A stretch of DNA of 64,000 nt from Diploptera punctata (GCA_030220185.1 JASPKZ010004568.1:713501-777500); one strand, 5' to 3'. Shown: positions 1 through 11,270, counted from the first letter of the stretch. The notes: generated by a model not told the origin, from the sequence alone. Made by a program: numbers and translations.

Positions 1-1260
1 GTACCAGGAGATCTCTCACATAAATCTGAGGATGGTCTCTCTCTGACCGGCATACGTGTGGCCTGATGTACTTCAGGCTTATCAGTGAATTGTAGCTGAC
101 GACTAATGCCTGGTAGTGATCTTTTCGATGTTTTTTGTTTTGTTTTGAGATTTAGTTAGTTTTTTGTTTTGCTGTTTTCTTAAGAGAAGGATGGCTTCTC
201 GTCCGAGTGAGTACCATTTTTAGATACTTAGAGTGTAAAACACTGATTAATGAATATTTACGTGTATATGAATGATGTCCCCTCTACCACAGGCTATAAA
301 TCCGCGGAGAAGGGATTTCTTAAGTGCTAAGTTTTTTTATATACCTATTTTACTTATTTATTGTAATACTAAATTGTCTTAATTAATTACAATACTCCCT
401 TCATTTAGTGTTTGCACTATTATCACCTATCAATTGGCTCGTTGGCCGAATTTTGTTAATTGCCGGACATCGTTGGACTTCTTGACCCACGAACGACGGG
501 CTTTGGGGCCATTAGGCCCGGGGTGGGCCTACCTATTTATTAAAACTTAATCTAGGTGGCTACATTTTTGTCCTGTTATTTAAATTTCACACGCGGTGTT
601 ATATAGTTATAGCCGAGTGAGTTACAATGTACTATATACCTATGTTTCTTATTTATTACTTAAGAATATTTAAATTCCGCGCTCAGTTGCGGATTCAAAA
701 TGACCGCGCAATCAGGAGTTAAGGAAAGTAGTATCTAGGAAGCGGTGAGAGCAACATGGCTGCCGGGAAAGATGGTGGGGGTGAGCGAGTTGGAGGGGAC
801 AAGAAGAGAAGATGTCTGCGCTGAAGAAAGCGACGGTCACAAAATGACGCTTTCTTAATAACTAAATTGCTACTTAACCTAGAGAAAATATAATTATGTT
901 AAAATAATCAGTAAAATTTAATCACTAACTTATGCTATAACTTATCTGTGTACACTAAGTTTAAACCACTAATTAAGCACACTTATTAAAGAGCACACGC
1001 TACACACGTCTTCCACCACACACGGCCACCTGTGATTCATTGCAGGAGACAGATATTTAAAAAAACGTGAACTGTGCAAGGGTTAGATAAAGGGATAATG
1101 TAGTTCAAAGAGAAAATCGGCTAAAATGACGAATTCCATGAATTTGGTTTCTATTAACACCAAATTGGTATATATCTATAAAATCTGTCAACATAACAAA
1201 TGTTTGGTGACGGCAGGAGAGAACAGGACACGATACATATATTTTCTTATATTCGTTTTG
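1..1260. other. Unassigned intergenic DNA
   Basis: I see no gene or known repeat I can defend here. The only compositional feature is a GC-richer patch at about 690-840. It holds an ATG in good initiation context at 756 (CAACATGGCTGCC), open for 22 further codons, with a GTGAGC donor-like site at 781. This could be a first coding exon, a YY1-like element (the YY1 core is ATGGC) or chance; there is no supporting downstream exon. Confidence 0.4.
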
Positions 1261-1597
1261 TCCACCGCTGTGGTCTCGAGGTAGCGTGCTCCCTTGTGAC
1301 GCAGCGGACCCGGGTTCGATCCCCGGTCGGGGCAGTTTTTCTGGGTGAGGTTTTTATCGGGGTGTTTCCTCACCTGTGAGACAAATGTCAGGAAAACATT
1401 AAGGCCCAAACGGTCCCCGAAATCATATCATGATCATCATCATCCTTATCATTATAATCTTCATCATCCTTCACCGGTGTGGAAAGCAACGGGAAGCTAC
1501 CACACCTACAATTCCCTAGTAAAGCTGCAAGCATAGCATGAAAATGCTATGATTGCAGTGAAGGACCCGCCTTCGGGCAGATTTACTATGGATGGAT
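1261..1597 (+). repeat. SINE family S1, tRNA-derived, near full length
   Basis: A short interspersed element with a tRNA-like head. The head has an A-box-like TGGTCTCGAGG at 1271 and a perfect B box GTTCGATCC at 1314, the two parts of an internal RNA polymerase III promoter. The anticodon-arm region (CTTGTGACG here, CTTGTCACG in other copies) resembles tRNA-Asp. The body follows (gtgaggtttttatcgggg, ccaaacggtccccgaaat), then an ATC-rich linker and a 3' tail. The tail has a hairpin at 1525-1558 with a GAAA loop. A second hairpin with a TTCG loop is weakened here (CCGCC in place of CTGCC). It ends in ATGGATGG repeats. I see no clear target duplication. The frames over it are not genes. Confidence 0.8.
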
Positions 1598-1966
1598 ATT
1601 CATCTTATACATTAATCATTTAATATTTAAAAAACTAACAATGCTTCTCACTCGTCTGTCAGTTCGTTCAAAAAACAGAATTTCTCAAGATGAAAGTGAT
1701 GAACCTATCTTCTGCTAACGGCAGGGAATTTAGTAGTTGGTATAAAAAATATGAAGGCCTGACTGAAGAGTTATTTGGTTCACAAACTCCATATTATTTT
1801 CTAATTACTGTATTTTCCTTTATTTATACATGGGTAAAACATTTAAATATCCATGAATAAGAAACTTCCTTATCATGTATGAAAATTTATCATTACATAT
1901 TTTTACACATTTGATCATAATTACATAGTTTCACATATTTTAAAGATTTTTATGTAAATTTACATA
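1598..1966. other. AT-rich spacer
   Basis: No gene or repeat recognised. The final TA (1965-1966) is one copy of the target duplication of the adjoining transposon. Confidence 0.5.
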
Positions 1967-3499
1967 CACTGCTCAAAAAAATTAGAGGAACACTTGTAAT
2001 AAATTGAATAAGTAATTGTTTTTTAAAGCTGTGATGCTGAAAGTTGGACAATATGTAAATTGAATTATTAATTTTATCATTGGATACAAATTTTAAAGAT
2101 CCATGGCCTAAATACAGAGAAATTACCTCCAATAACAAATATAGAGAATTTTTTTTTATTTTGGAAGGCACTGGCCACTTCTAGTTGGTAAGCTTCCTGA
2201 TGTTGCTACAGTGACGAATGTTGATTTTTGCCTTGTTTATTGAAGTCTCTGACAAAATGAGGTATTTAAATGAGTTTGAAGTGTATCATGCTCTACATAT
2301 TTTACGACAAGGTCAATCTCTGCGACAAGTGGCTAGAGAGCTTGGGGTGTCTCCTTCCGTGGTGTCCAGGTTATGCAACAGGCACAGAGGGACAGGTCAG
2401 TATTGTAGAAGACATGGCCAGGGCCGTAAATTTAAAACAAGCCCACAGGATGACAGATACGTTGTTCTTTCTGCTCTTCGACAGCGTACAAAAACTGCAA
2501 ATGACCTGCAGAATGACCTTCATATGGCTTCCGGAATCCGGGTTTCAGACCAAACCATAAGGAACAGATTAAGGAAAGAGAATATTCGTCCAAAAAACAC
2601 GCTTAACAAATGGGCATAAGGCAGCAAGATGTACGTATGCTGAAAACCATGGTGATTGGAACCTGAAACAGTGGGAGTCTGTGCTCTTTTCGGAAGAATC
2701 CAGGTATCGTCTTACACGTTGTGATGGTCGATTGAGGGTGTGGGGATGGCCAGGAGAAAGATTTTCTGCAGAGGCTGTACAGGAAATTAATATATTCGGA
2801 GGAGGTTCCATAATGGTGTGGGCCGGAGTTATGTACAACAATCGTCCGGACCTTGTACTTGTTCCCCAGAGACTGAATGCTGTCCGGTATATCGAGCACG
2901 TTCTGGAAGAGCATGTAGTCCCTGCTGCCATTGGAGTAGGCCCTGGATTTCTGTTTATGCAGGATAATGCCAGGGCAAATTCTGCGGCTGTCACCAGGGA
3001 TTTCATGAGGAGGAATGAAATTGAGGTAATGGAGTGGCCAGCGGTCAGCCCAGACCTCAACCCTATTGAACACTTGTGGGATCTTCTAGACAGGAAGGTC
3101 AGGAAACGACATCAAGCTCCACAAACTCTGCAGCAACTTGGAGATGCTCTGAAGGAGGAATGGGAGAATATCCCGCAAGAGGAAATCCAGAATCTTATTG
3201 GGAGCATGCCACGAAGGTGCCAAAGTGTCATCGAATGTCGTGGAGGCTATACACGATACTAACTCTATATAACAAGTGTTTAACTTTGAAAAATAAGCAC
3301 AAGATTCAATTGCTTACATAGCGGAATTATTTGAAAAGTTAATTGTCAGCATTATTCATTTGTTTTTACTGACATGAGCAATAAATAAATAAATAAATAA
3401 CCACAAATAATGTACTTTATTAATTTCATGTTTGTACCTTTATCCAATGAAAAAATATTTGCATATTTCATAGTGTTCCTCTAATTGTTTTGAGCAGTG
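1967..3499 (+). mobile_element. Tc1-like DNA transposon, complete ends
   Basis: A 1,533-bp element bounded by terminal inverted repeats. The left end starts CACTGCTCAAAA and continues to ttagaggaacact; the right end reads agtgttcctctaa to ttttgagcagtg. The 28-30 bp ends differ at one base. Both sides have TA (1965-1966 and 3500-3501), the target duplication of the Tc1/mariner superfamily. Inside is one transposase gene in two frames (2218-3262). The ends are intact, so it could in principle be moved by a related transposase, but its own gene is broken. Confidence 0.93.
2218..3262 (+). pseudogene. Tc1-like transposase, frameshifted and with altered catalytic residue
   Basis: This encodes the transposase that would cut and paste the surrounding element. 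The first part (2218-2619; a second in-frame ATG at 2257 is an equally likely start) holds the paired helix-turn-helix DNA-binding region: SLRQVARELGVSPSVVSRL, then a basic linker. The second part (about 2597-3262) holds the DDE catalytic domain: WESVLFSEESRY, then FMQDNARAN, then SPDLNPIEHLWD with 34 residues between the last D and E (D34E, as in Tc1). The two parts are in frames offset by one base; the break fits one extra A in the A6 run at 2592-2597. The first catalytic Asp of the family (usually S-D-E-S) is Glu here (SEES, near 2690), a second likely inactivating change. Combined length of about 345 residues matches Tc1 transposases. Confidence 0.9.
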
Positions 3500-3501
3500 T
3501 A

Positions 3502-3794
3502 TTATGCCTTTTAATTAAAGAAATTATAAGTGTAAAATAATTTAAAATAATATTCGTGACAATATTTGTTTTACATTAAAAAACTTAGATACCTGATTGT
3601 ACACTGAAACTGTTTTATCCAACCTATACAAAACTGCTGAGAAACGGTCAAAGAAGAATTCCATATACAGGACATGGTAGATACAGATACAGAATGACTC
3701 TGAAAGCCTTGAGTATAGAGTTCCACATAGCAAGATATCTTTTAAAACTTGAACGATCTATTCTGTTCATGAATGAAGTAGTAGAAAAATATGT
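3502..3794. other. Unassigned spacer
   Basis: About 290 bases with no recognisable feature. Confidence 0.4.
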
Positions 3795-4080
3795 AGGGGC
3801 ACACCGTGGTATAGTTGGTTAAGGCAATATCCTACAAGCTGGAAAATCGAGGGTCAAGACCAGATGGGGTCAGGATTTTTAAACTGCTTAAATCTTCTGG
3901 CGGCATCGTGACCCTGGGGTCAACTCAGCCTACAACAAAAGTCAATACCACACTATATTGTGGAGGTAAAGACGGCTATCACACAAGGCTGAAATCTCTT
4001 GCGTATTGTCTAGAAAGATGGGAGCGTTAACCGCCCAATATCCCTAAAACCTGTAGTGGGTCACTTTAAAATACAAACAT
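3795..4080 (+). repeat. Possible old SINE (tRNA-like head)
   Basis: The segment begins with a tRNA-like arrangement: an A-box-like region (gtggtatagttggttaag) and, about 40 bases on, a B-box-like GGGTCAAGACC flanked by complementary bases. A non-coding body follows. The ORF across it (3815-4030) has no familiar domain and I treat it as chance. The case rests on the spacing of the two boxes; an old tRNA pseudogene is the alternative. Confidence 0.4.
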
Positions 4081-5099
4081 CACAATACCCTTCTTACCAG
4101 TTCATCGTTCAAATTTGATCTATCTTTAAGTTAAAGTATAATATAAATCTACATAAAATTAAATTTTAATATATTGAATATTATATATTTAAAGACATTT
4201 TAATGTAATCTTACATTTTTACGTAATGTTATTACATAAATATGTACATATTTTGCATGTTAATATTATATAAAAATGCCAGTCTTAATTATAATGTATT
4301 TCGAAATATTTTAGTTCATATTATTCTATATACTTCAATAAATATTATATTCATTAATTTTTCATAGTGTTGTTAAAAAACTTACTTTTATTTCTAAATT
4401 GTTTTACATGACTTATGTCACTTGTGAACTGAACACTTCATATATGTTCCAAAAGTATCCACTGCTCGTTTTGTATTTCGGATTACGCGCTGGGTGGATA
4501 GACGGCGTTAATATTGCCTATCATCTAAATATCAACTAGATTCAGTATATATACATTGTGTAGAGCAAAGGTTTACAAATTTGATGTTGAATATGATCAA
4601 AATTTAGACCAGCATTTAAATTGAATGTAATGATACCGGTATATGAAGAAAAGTCTTGATAATAATAAATTATTGTGACTTATGAGATATGTTGTGACGT
4701 ACGTACATAATTCTCTGAATTCAAGTTCTGTCTCGGGATAATTATTAATAAAAAATATATTAAAGTCTTTTTTTAATACAGGTAAATCGATTTTTAAATA
4801 AGCTACTAGAAAAAAAAAATTTAGTTATAACACTACACAGTTATAGTTCTTACGAGTCTCCGTAACGATTTAATCCTCTATTTTTCAGGATTTATTTTAA
4901 ATTTCTTTTGTAGTACTTTAAACAAAATAAATCAAATTTATTTTCTATGTTACCATGCTTTTGTGGTTTCGAAATGACCGGGTGATTTAATTTTTCAGAC
5001 TTTTAAACCCTGAATGATTTTTCATGAAATAAAAATAATATGAATTCTGTGCCGTAATTAGAATGCCTACGTATTTAATAGTGTTTCACGATATCTTAC
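4081..5099. other. AT-rich DNA, nothing recognised
   Basis: About 1 kb of very AT-rich sequence with many stops in all frames. I see no gene or repeat. Confidence 0.5.
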
Positions 5100-7155
5100 G
5101 AAAATCGTCTTAGGAGATTTTAATGCAAAAGTGGGGTCGGAAGATATATTGAAGCCAGCAACAGGCATATTCGTTATTCATGAAGATAGTAATGGCAATG
5201 GCGTTAGATTAGTCTCCTTTGCCACATCGAAGAATATCGTTGTTAAGAGCACAACATTTCAGCATAAGGATATCCATAAGTATACCTGGACGTCTCCAGA
5301 CGGTGAGGTAAATTTAGAGCAATTGGGTAATATTAGACGGGAAAACACCAGGTTTCTAAAGAGTAATAAAGGGAATATTTGAGAGAAAAGATTAATGGTC
5401 TTCAAATTAAATCACAAAATACGAACATTAGAAAATTATATCAGGGAATTAGGATAGAGAAGAATGGATTTCAGGCTAGAACAAACATTATTCGGAATGA
5501 AAATGGGGACATGTTTCAGATTCTAGGAGTATATTAAATAGATGGAAAAGTTACTTTAATCAGCTACTACATGTACATGCAAAACTGAATATTAAAGAGG
5601 AAAATTTACAGACAGCACAAATACTAATTGCAGAACCAAGAGTACTTGGGGGTAGAAATGGCGACAGAAAAATTGAAAATTTATAAAGCTTCAGGTTCAG
5701 ATGAGATTCCAGCAGAACTGATAAAATCAGGGGGAGAAAAATTGATGGATAAGATACACCTGTTCTTTAGCACCATTTGAGATAAAACAAGTTCATCCAG
5801 ATGAATGAAAAGAATCGATTATCGTACCAATTTATAAGAAAGATATAAACTGATTGCAACAACTGCAGGGGAATCGCATTACTTACAACTTCGTACAAAA
5901 TTATAACAAATATATTAGTAAGCAGACTTACTCCCTATATTAATGACATTCTAGGAGATCTTCAATATGGATATAGAAGAAATAGGTCTACAACAGATCA
6001 GATTTTTGGTATAACACAAATTTTAGAAAATAAATGTGAATATAATGGTACCGTATATCAACTATATCAAGAGAGAGAAGTTATGTACTATCCTTCTAGA
6101 GTTCGGAATTCCTAAAAACTTAGTTAGAATTATACGAATGTGTCTAAATGGCAGAAAGATTAAAGTGCATGTAGACAAACAGTTTTCGGATACTTTTGAA
6201 ATCCACAGTGGGTTAAAGCAAAGAGATTCACTTTCACATCTACTATTCAATTTAGTACTAGAGGATGTTTAGATGATGAAGGAGGTCTACAACTCAACGG
6301 CTTTAATAAGCTGTTAGTTTATGCTGATGATGTAGTACTATTGGGCGATAGCGTGGAGATACCACTGACCAACATGCACACATTATTGAGTAACACTAAA
6401 CATTGGGACTGGAAAAAATATCAATAAAACTAAATATATGGTCACACATAGAATTAAATTATATAATGGGAATGGACAGATAATTAAAAAATTAGGGAAA
6501 TTTTGAAGAAGGGGCTGAATTAAAATACCTAGGAACAATAATCACAAATAAGAATGAGATGCACAAATATATTAAACATTGGCTCTCTTCTGGAAATGCG
6601 TGCTATTATGCATTGCAGAGACTTTTGATGTCCCAACTCCTTTCAAAAAACGTTAAACTGAAAATACATAACACTATATTCTACGAGTTATATTATATGG
6701 GTGCGAAACATGGACTCTTGCTTTAAGGAAAGAAAAGGGGATTACGAGTATTTCAGAATAAAATCTTGGGAAGAATTTTGGACCAAAGAGAATAAACAGA
6801 CAGGCTAATAGAGAAGACTTACATAACAGTGAAGTACGTGCTCTTTATAGGAAGCCAGATATAATGTGTCTAGTTAAGTCTCGTAGACTGCGATGCGCAA
6901 GACATATGGCACGAATGGAGAATAAAAAACGTGCATGGAAGCTTATTTTAGGAAAACCAGAAAGAAAACGCCCAGTAGGTAGACCAAGAATTACGTGATA
7001 GTATAACATTATCTATGATTTGAGGCAAGTAGATTATACAGGTAAATGATTGAAAAATATTAGCTCAGGATACGGATGTTTGGAGAGGTTATGTACGCGC
7101 GGCCATGAACTTGCCGGTTCAATAGTGGCAGTGAGTGATTTAGTTACTTAGATAT
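5100..7155 (+). mobile_element. LINE-A copy a, old and internally deleted
   Basis: A decayed non-LTR retrotransposon. It opens inside the endonuclease domain (KIVLGDFNAKVG, from about 5102) and reads to HKYTWTSPDG near 5307. It then jumps directly to a segment (EVNLEQLGNIRREN) that lies well after the endonuclease in copies c and e, so part of the protein is deleted. Reverse transcriptase blocks follow in several frames: ASGSDEIPAELIKSGGEK (about 5690), GIPKNLVRIIRMCLNG (6100), LKQRDSLSHLLFN (6215) and an intact YADD at 6319-6330. The C-terminal part is spread over 6500-7120. It ends in the family's 3' end near ggttcaatagtggcagtgagtg. Stops and indels are frequent throughout, so this copy is dead. 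Confidence 0.85.
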
Positions 7156-7256
7156 ACGGAAAGTGAATTAAAGTGAAAACCTAAATAACAGATCAGATTT
7201 TTTTTATATATTTGGAGCTTTGAATTGCAATAGTTCAGTTGTTAAATATAATCATT

Positions 7257-7619
7257 ATATTAAAATAGTCCACCACTGTGGTCTCGAGGTAGCGTGCTGC
7301 CTTGTCACGCAGCGGGTCCGGGTTCGATCCCCGGTCGGGTCAGTTTTTCTGGTGAGGTTTTTATCGGGGTTTTTCCTCACCTGTAAGACAAATGTCAGGA
7401 AAACTTTAAGGCCCAAACGGTCCCCGAAATCATATGGCCATCATCATCATGATCATCCTTATCATTATCATCATCCATCACCGGTGTGGAAAGCAACGGG
7501 AAGCTACCACACCTACACAATTCCCTAGTAAAGCTGCAAGCATAGCATGAAAATGCTATGATTGCAGTGAAGGACCTGCCTTCGGGCAGAATTACTATGG
7601 ATGGATGGATATTAAAATA
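7257..7619 (+). repeat. SINE S1, full length, with 11-bp target duplication
   Basis: Best S1 copy in the window. The element is 7268-7608, flanked by the direct repeat atattaaaata at 7257-7267 and 7609-7619. The tRNA-like head has a B box (GTTCGATCC, around 7322) and an anticodon-like TTGTCAC. The tail carries two hairpins. At 7534-7567, CTGCAA and TTGCAG enclose CATAGCAT-GAAA-ATGCTATG, 14 pairs with one G/A mismatch. At 7576-7589 there is CTGCC-TTCG-GGCAG. It ends in ATGGATGGATGG. The target duplication and 3' tail fit mobilisation by a LINE reverse transcriptase. Confidence 0.9.
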
Positions 7620-8397
7620 TTGACCGAAATAAATAATTCTCATCTCACTTTACTCGTAATGTAAAACTATCTTATTATATGCATATGTGAGGTCGGGTTT
7701 AAACTGAGCGAGTTGAGCAATTGACAAAGTAAAAGTGTGGAAAGAGCATTGTATATGGGACATTCCATACGAAATCGGCAAAAAAATTGTGAAAAATGAA
7801 CTCACATCTTTAAAAGTTTACCATTTTTTACAGTGAAACTTTATGATATACTGAATATCTGTACCGAATTTCAAGTCTTTGCTTGGTGTAATTAAATAGT
7901 AATAGAGCTGTCAATTTATCGTATTGTTTTAAATAGTCTCTTTTATAAAATACATTTCTCGAAGTATGGCTATTCCCTCAACTTGAAAAGATAGTCACAT
8001 TATAGATGATTTTATGCTCTATCGCGTGAAAATTAGTATGTTAATATTTACGTTTTTCTGAAGCGCGTAAATGCTATTAATATGCAATTGACCTTCCTCA
8101 CCAAAAAAATTATAAAATCAAAAAGTGCCACATTATTACCTGAACACCAGTTAATTTTTTGTAATTAGTATTAAAGTGGAGTCTTGAAAGGAAACTACCA
8201 AAAATAATTATTTTTCCTAAAATCTCCTATGTGTAGACTGCCCGCAATACCTTTCGCGTGAGTGGAGATCGCTCGCTCGTACAAACAATGACGGAACTAC
8301 TTGGTAATAGTCCTTTGCGCACTAATAAATATTTGTATTGTTATTATCATCATTACATTATTTTTATTATCATTATAACAATTATTACATTATCATC

Positions 8398-8478
8398 ATC
8401 GTGGACTAGTGGTTACTCTGCACGCCTCCGATTCCGAGGTTCGCGGGTTCAAACTCGATAGGAATCAATGGAATTTTA
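8398..8478 (+). repeat. tRNA-like SINE head (third SINE type) or tRNA pseudogene
   Basis: This has an A-box-like GTGGACTAGTGG, an anticodon-arm-like palindrome (cctccgattccgagg) and a B-box-like GGGTTCAAACTCG in correct order and spacing. The sequence after it (ggaattttaaaggcgtaac) would be the SINE body. It differs from S1. Confidence 0.5.
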
Positions 8479-8499
8479 AAGGCGTAACAATTCTGAATG

Positions 8500-9103
8500 C
8501 TATTTTGCTATTTTAATGCTATGTTTTGATGCATAAAAATGCTGTTGTACTCTTCTTACTGACCAGGAGAGTGGAAGCAACGTTAGAATTTTGATTTTAT
8601 CTTTTTTATCACTGCTAGCAGCAAACGCCTTCTTAAGATTTTCCAAAACCTCAATTTCATATTTATCCTCTTCTTCACTTGAAGAGTCAAATTGGTGGAA
8701 AATTTTATTTTTAATTGCCTCAGTTACACTTTTATATTTATTTTTCACATATTTATTGTGAGACATTTTTGCTCTCTTAATGGGACTTTCCCCTATCAAT
8801 TTAAATGATTAATTTAATGTTGGTAATAGCCGATTCTTTAACGATGTAGGAACTACTATCGTTATTATTACTAGGTTGTGTTACATCGGATTCCTCATTT
8901 TCAGTATTAGTTAATCTGTTAGGCTGTACATCCTCAACATTTCTCTTACCCTCTAAAATTAGCCTGCAATTACTACATATTTTTGCCGAGAGCCAGTGTT
9001 CTTGGGGTACCCCGAGTTCCTCACAGTTCCATGGAGGGATAGATCTGAATTTTTTTAAACTACTCTTATATCGTCGTCCGAGTGGATTGAAACACTTTTC
9101 CAT
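8500..9103 (-). pseudogene. Broken coding region of a Cys-containing, charged protein; probably transposon-encoded
   Basis: Two adjacent minus-strand frames read as one interrupted protein. The upstream part (9103-8801, 100 codons) starts MEKCFNPLGRR, has WNCEEL and KICSNCRLIL, and ends in a Ser/Asn-rich acidic stretch; its spaced cysteines, including a CxxC pair, suggest a small metal-binding module. The downstream part (8799-8500, 99 codons) starts IGESPIKRAKMSHNKYVK. It continues with an acidic run (DSSSEEEDKYE) and KIKILTLLPLSWSVRRVQQHF, which looks like a helix-turn-helix. The frame changes between them near 8800. From memory this arrangement resembles a multicopy arthropod protein family of unknown function. 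It sits inside the inverted-repeat candidate at 7753-10783, which suggests it is the N-terminal part of that element's protein. No catalytic domain is visible, and the C-terminal part seems lost. Confidence 0.5.
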
Positions 9104-9603
9104 TCACATAACACCAGTTAGGCTTATTCATAATAGACAGTGTAATTATAGGTACAGTAATAAAATAAAACACTTCAATCTGCAAACTTGTTAGTTAAAA
9201 ACGATAAAAGATTATTTTAAATTTGATTGTAATACTTAAAATAATGAGGTGACACACTAAACACACGTACTGATTTAAATCTACTGTCTAGTAAATAATC
9301 TGAACTTGAGAATTGTTGATAGAGGAACAGATGTTTTAAGAAGACGCGCTGATTCAGCATTTCATTCGTTTGTTAGGAAGTGGTACTAGTATTAAAACAT
9401 TCGGTTTTATTTGGAAGTGATATCTTGTAACAACACTATTTCGTCATAGTTTCCAAGGTACAATACAGTACACTCAATAAAAATTATTTTAAGATTGAAA
9501 TTAGTAATTATAACATAATAAAAATCTATACCAGTTTATTCAATTAATGGTGTAGGAGTTTTTATTATATTTCATTTAATTGCAATGAAAAATTTGTAAC
9601 AAA

Positions 9604-10053
9604 ATAAATAATTTGTTTTAAGGGAGGAAAGAAGATTACGAGTATTTGAGAATAAAGTTCTTAGGCAAATATTTTGATCAAAAAGAGATGAACAGACAGG
9701 TGAACGGAGAAAACTACATAATAGTGAGCTACATGATATGTATAGAAAGCCAGATATAATAAGAACAGTTAAGTCTCGTAGGCTTCGATGGGCAGGTCAT
9801 GTGGTACGTATGGAGGATGAAAGAGGTGCTTGGAAAATTCTGGTAGGAAAACCGGAGGGAAAACGCCCAGTTGGTAGACTAAGAATGAAGTGGGAGAATA
9901 ACATTATACATGATTTGAGGGAAGTAGATTATACAGAGGATAATTGGAAAACGTTAGCTTGGGATGGGATGTATGGAGAGCTTATGTCCGCGCTGCCATG
10001 AACCTACAGGTTCCACAGAGCCAGTGAGTGAGTTAGTTATAAATAATTTGTTT
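9604..10053 (+). mobile_element. LINE-A copy b, 3' fragment with 15-bp target duplication
   Basis: A 5'-truncated LINE-A insertion. The element proper is 9619-10038; the direct repeat ataaataatttgttt is at 9604-9618 and again at 10039-10053. It encodes only the C-terminal tail after the reverse transcriptase: RPKRDEQ-like sequence, then the ORF 9738-10001 with RRLRWAGHVVRMEDERGAW, GKRPVGRLRMKWENNI and YTEDNWKTLAWDGM. It ends with the family 3' end (ccagtgagtgagttagtta). An in-frame stop near 9680 shows it is non-functional. Confidence 0.88.
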
Positions 10054-11270
10054 AATAATTCACAGTAAACGTAACAGAGCTCTTTACTTCTCACTTCAGC
10101 AATAAAATCTGACAAATAAATATCTACTGCGTAAGAATTAAAATATCGCCACTTTTATAAATTTACGGTACTGTTCCATTAAGCACAACATATAATAATT
10201 TATTCGATTTAATGGCAGTTGAAAAAGTCACTGATGAAGCTCTTTTAATAAAGTACGCGCGCGACCTTGGTCGTGAAATGAATCTGATGCGCCGTGGACC
10301 CGCGAGTTTTTTTTTACGAAAATAGAATAAAAAACATTTATATTGTCTGAACTATTCAACTCTCCAAAAGGGTAATTGCTGAAAATTAATCCTTATTACG
10401 TGAATAGTATCCTGTATTTTTTCCGTTTTCATTTTTTGATATGTACTGCAGTAAACCGCCATAAAACAGAAAATTGACACCGAAAATAAAAATATCCTAA
10501 TTATAAAAATAACACCCTTAAACTACATGATATCACCTATATAAATATGTTTGAAACAAATTTTTGGTGTTTACTGTTTCAGAAATATTAGTTAGTAAAC
10601 GTTTTAGTTTATCATATTTACGATAATTTTAGATCATCATAACTACGAACCTATAAATGATAAAAATTAAATTTCTGTATTAATACGTTTATAAATGTAT
10701 TCACTATATTTAGGGATTAATAAAATTAAAAAAATAAATTGCAAGATTTTTTGCTGTCCGATTTGATATGGAATGTCCCATATGCGGTCGAGGCCACAAA
10801 GGAAAAACGTCCCGTCATAATTCATTTTATCGATTAGTATAGCATAAATGGGTGAATAATTCAAGCAACGTGATAAATATTTAAAATCAACTATCACATG
10901 GGAGACGTGTGCAATATCGTTAACGGATTATTTCTCATAATTTTTGTTTTTTATTATTCTGTTGTTTACTTTTGTTGATTTTGCTTCTAATGAAGTACTT
11001 CAGGTTACTTACATAGCAAAAGAAAAATATTATGAGGCCAATTTAAGGTTCAGTCATTTAATAAAATTTAAATTAAGATAAATCGAATTGTGAAACGTAT
11101 TATAACCTGATATTTCAATTAGGCCTATCTACATTAGGTGACATACGTGTGCTTCACTAGACTTTAATTCCATAGAACTGAGTATTTGGATAATAGTTAT
11201 AAATTACGTTATTTGGCTAGGGGAATAGGTTTAATAACATAAATAAAACTAATAATAATTTTATAAAATG
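10054..11270. other. Unassigned AT-rich DNA (includes right end of the 3-kb candidate)
   Basis: No coding feature. A slightly GC-richer patch at about 10255-10310 has no recognisable content. The right inverted repeat of the 7753-10783 candidate lies at about 10758-10783. Confidence 0.4.

Larger units (their letters stand above)
7753..10783. mobile_element. Candidate 3.0-kb DNA transposon with inverted ends
   Basis: An inverted repeat brackets this interval. The left end reads atatgggacattccata then (after two bases) aaatcgg; the right end at about 10758-10783 is its reverse complement, with 17 perfect pairs, two mismatches and seven more pairs. I could not find a convincing target duplication, so the true ends may lie a few bases away. 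Within it lie a minus-strand coding remnant (8500-9103), a tRNA-like insertion (8398-8478) and a LINE-A fragment with its own target duplication (9604-10053). The superfamily is unknown to me. The alternative is two unrelated short repeats in opposite orientation. Confidence 0.45.

Noticed and set aside
1188..1536. ORFs on both strands over the first SINE, and the matching ORFs at 7220-7643, 24488-24708, 60990-61202 and 61400-61705
   Set aside because: They share peptide text only because they overlie copies of the same non-coding SINE; reading frames differ and follow the tRNA-like head and body.
2569..3073. Two long minus-strand ORFs opposite the Tc1 transposase (163 and 156 codons)
   Set aside because: They are antisense to a clear DDE transposase and contain no recognisable domain.
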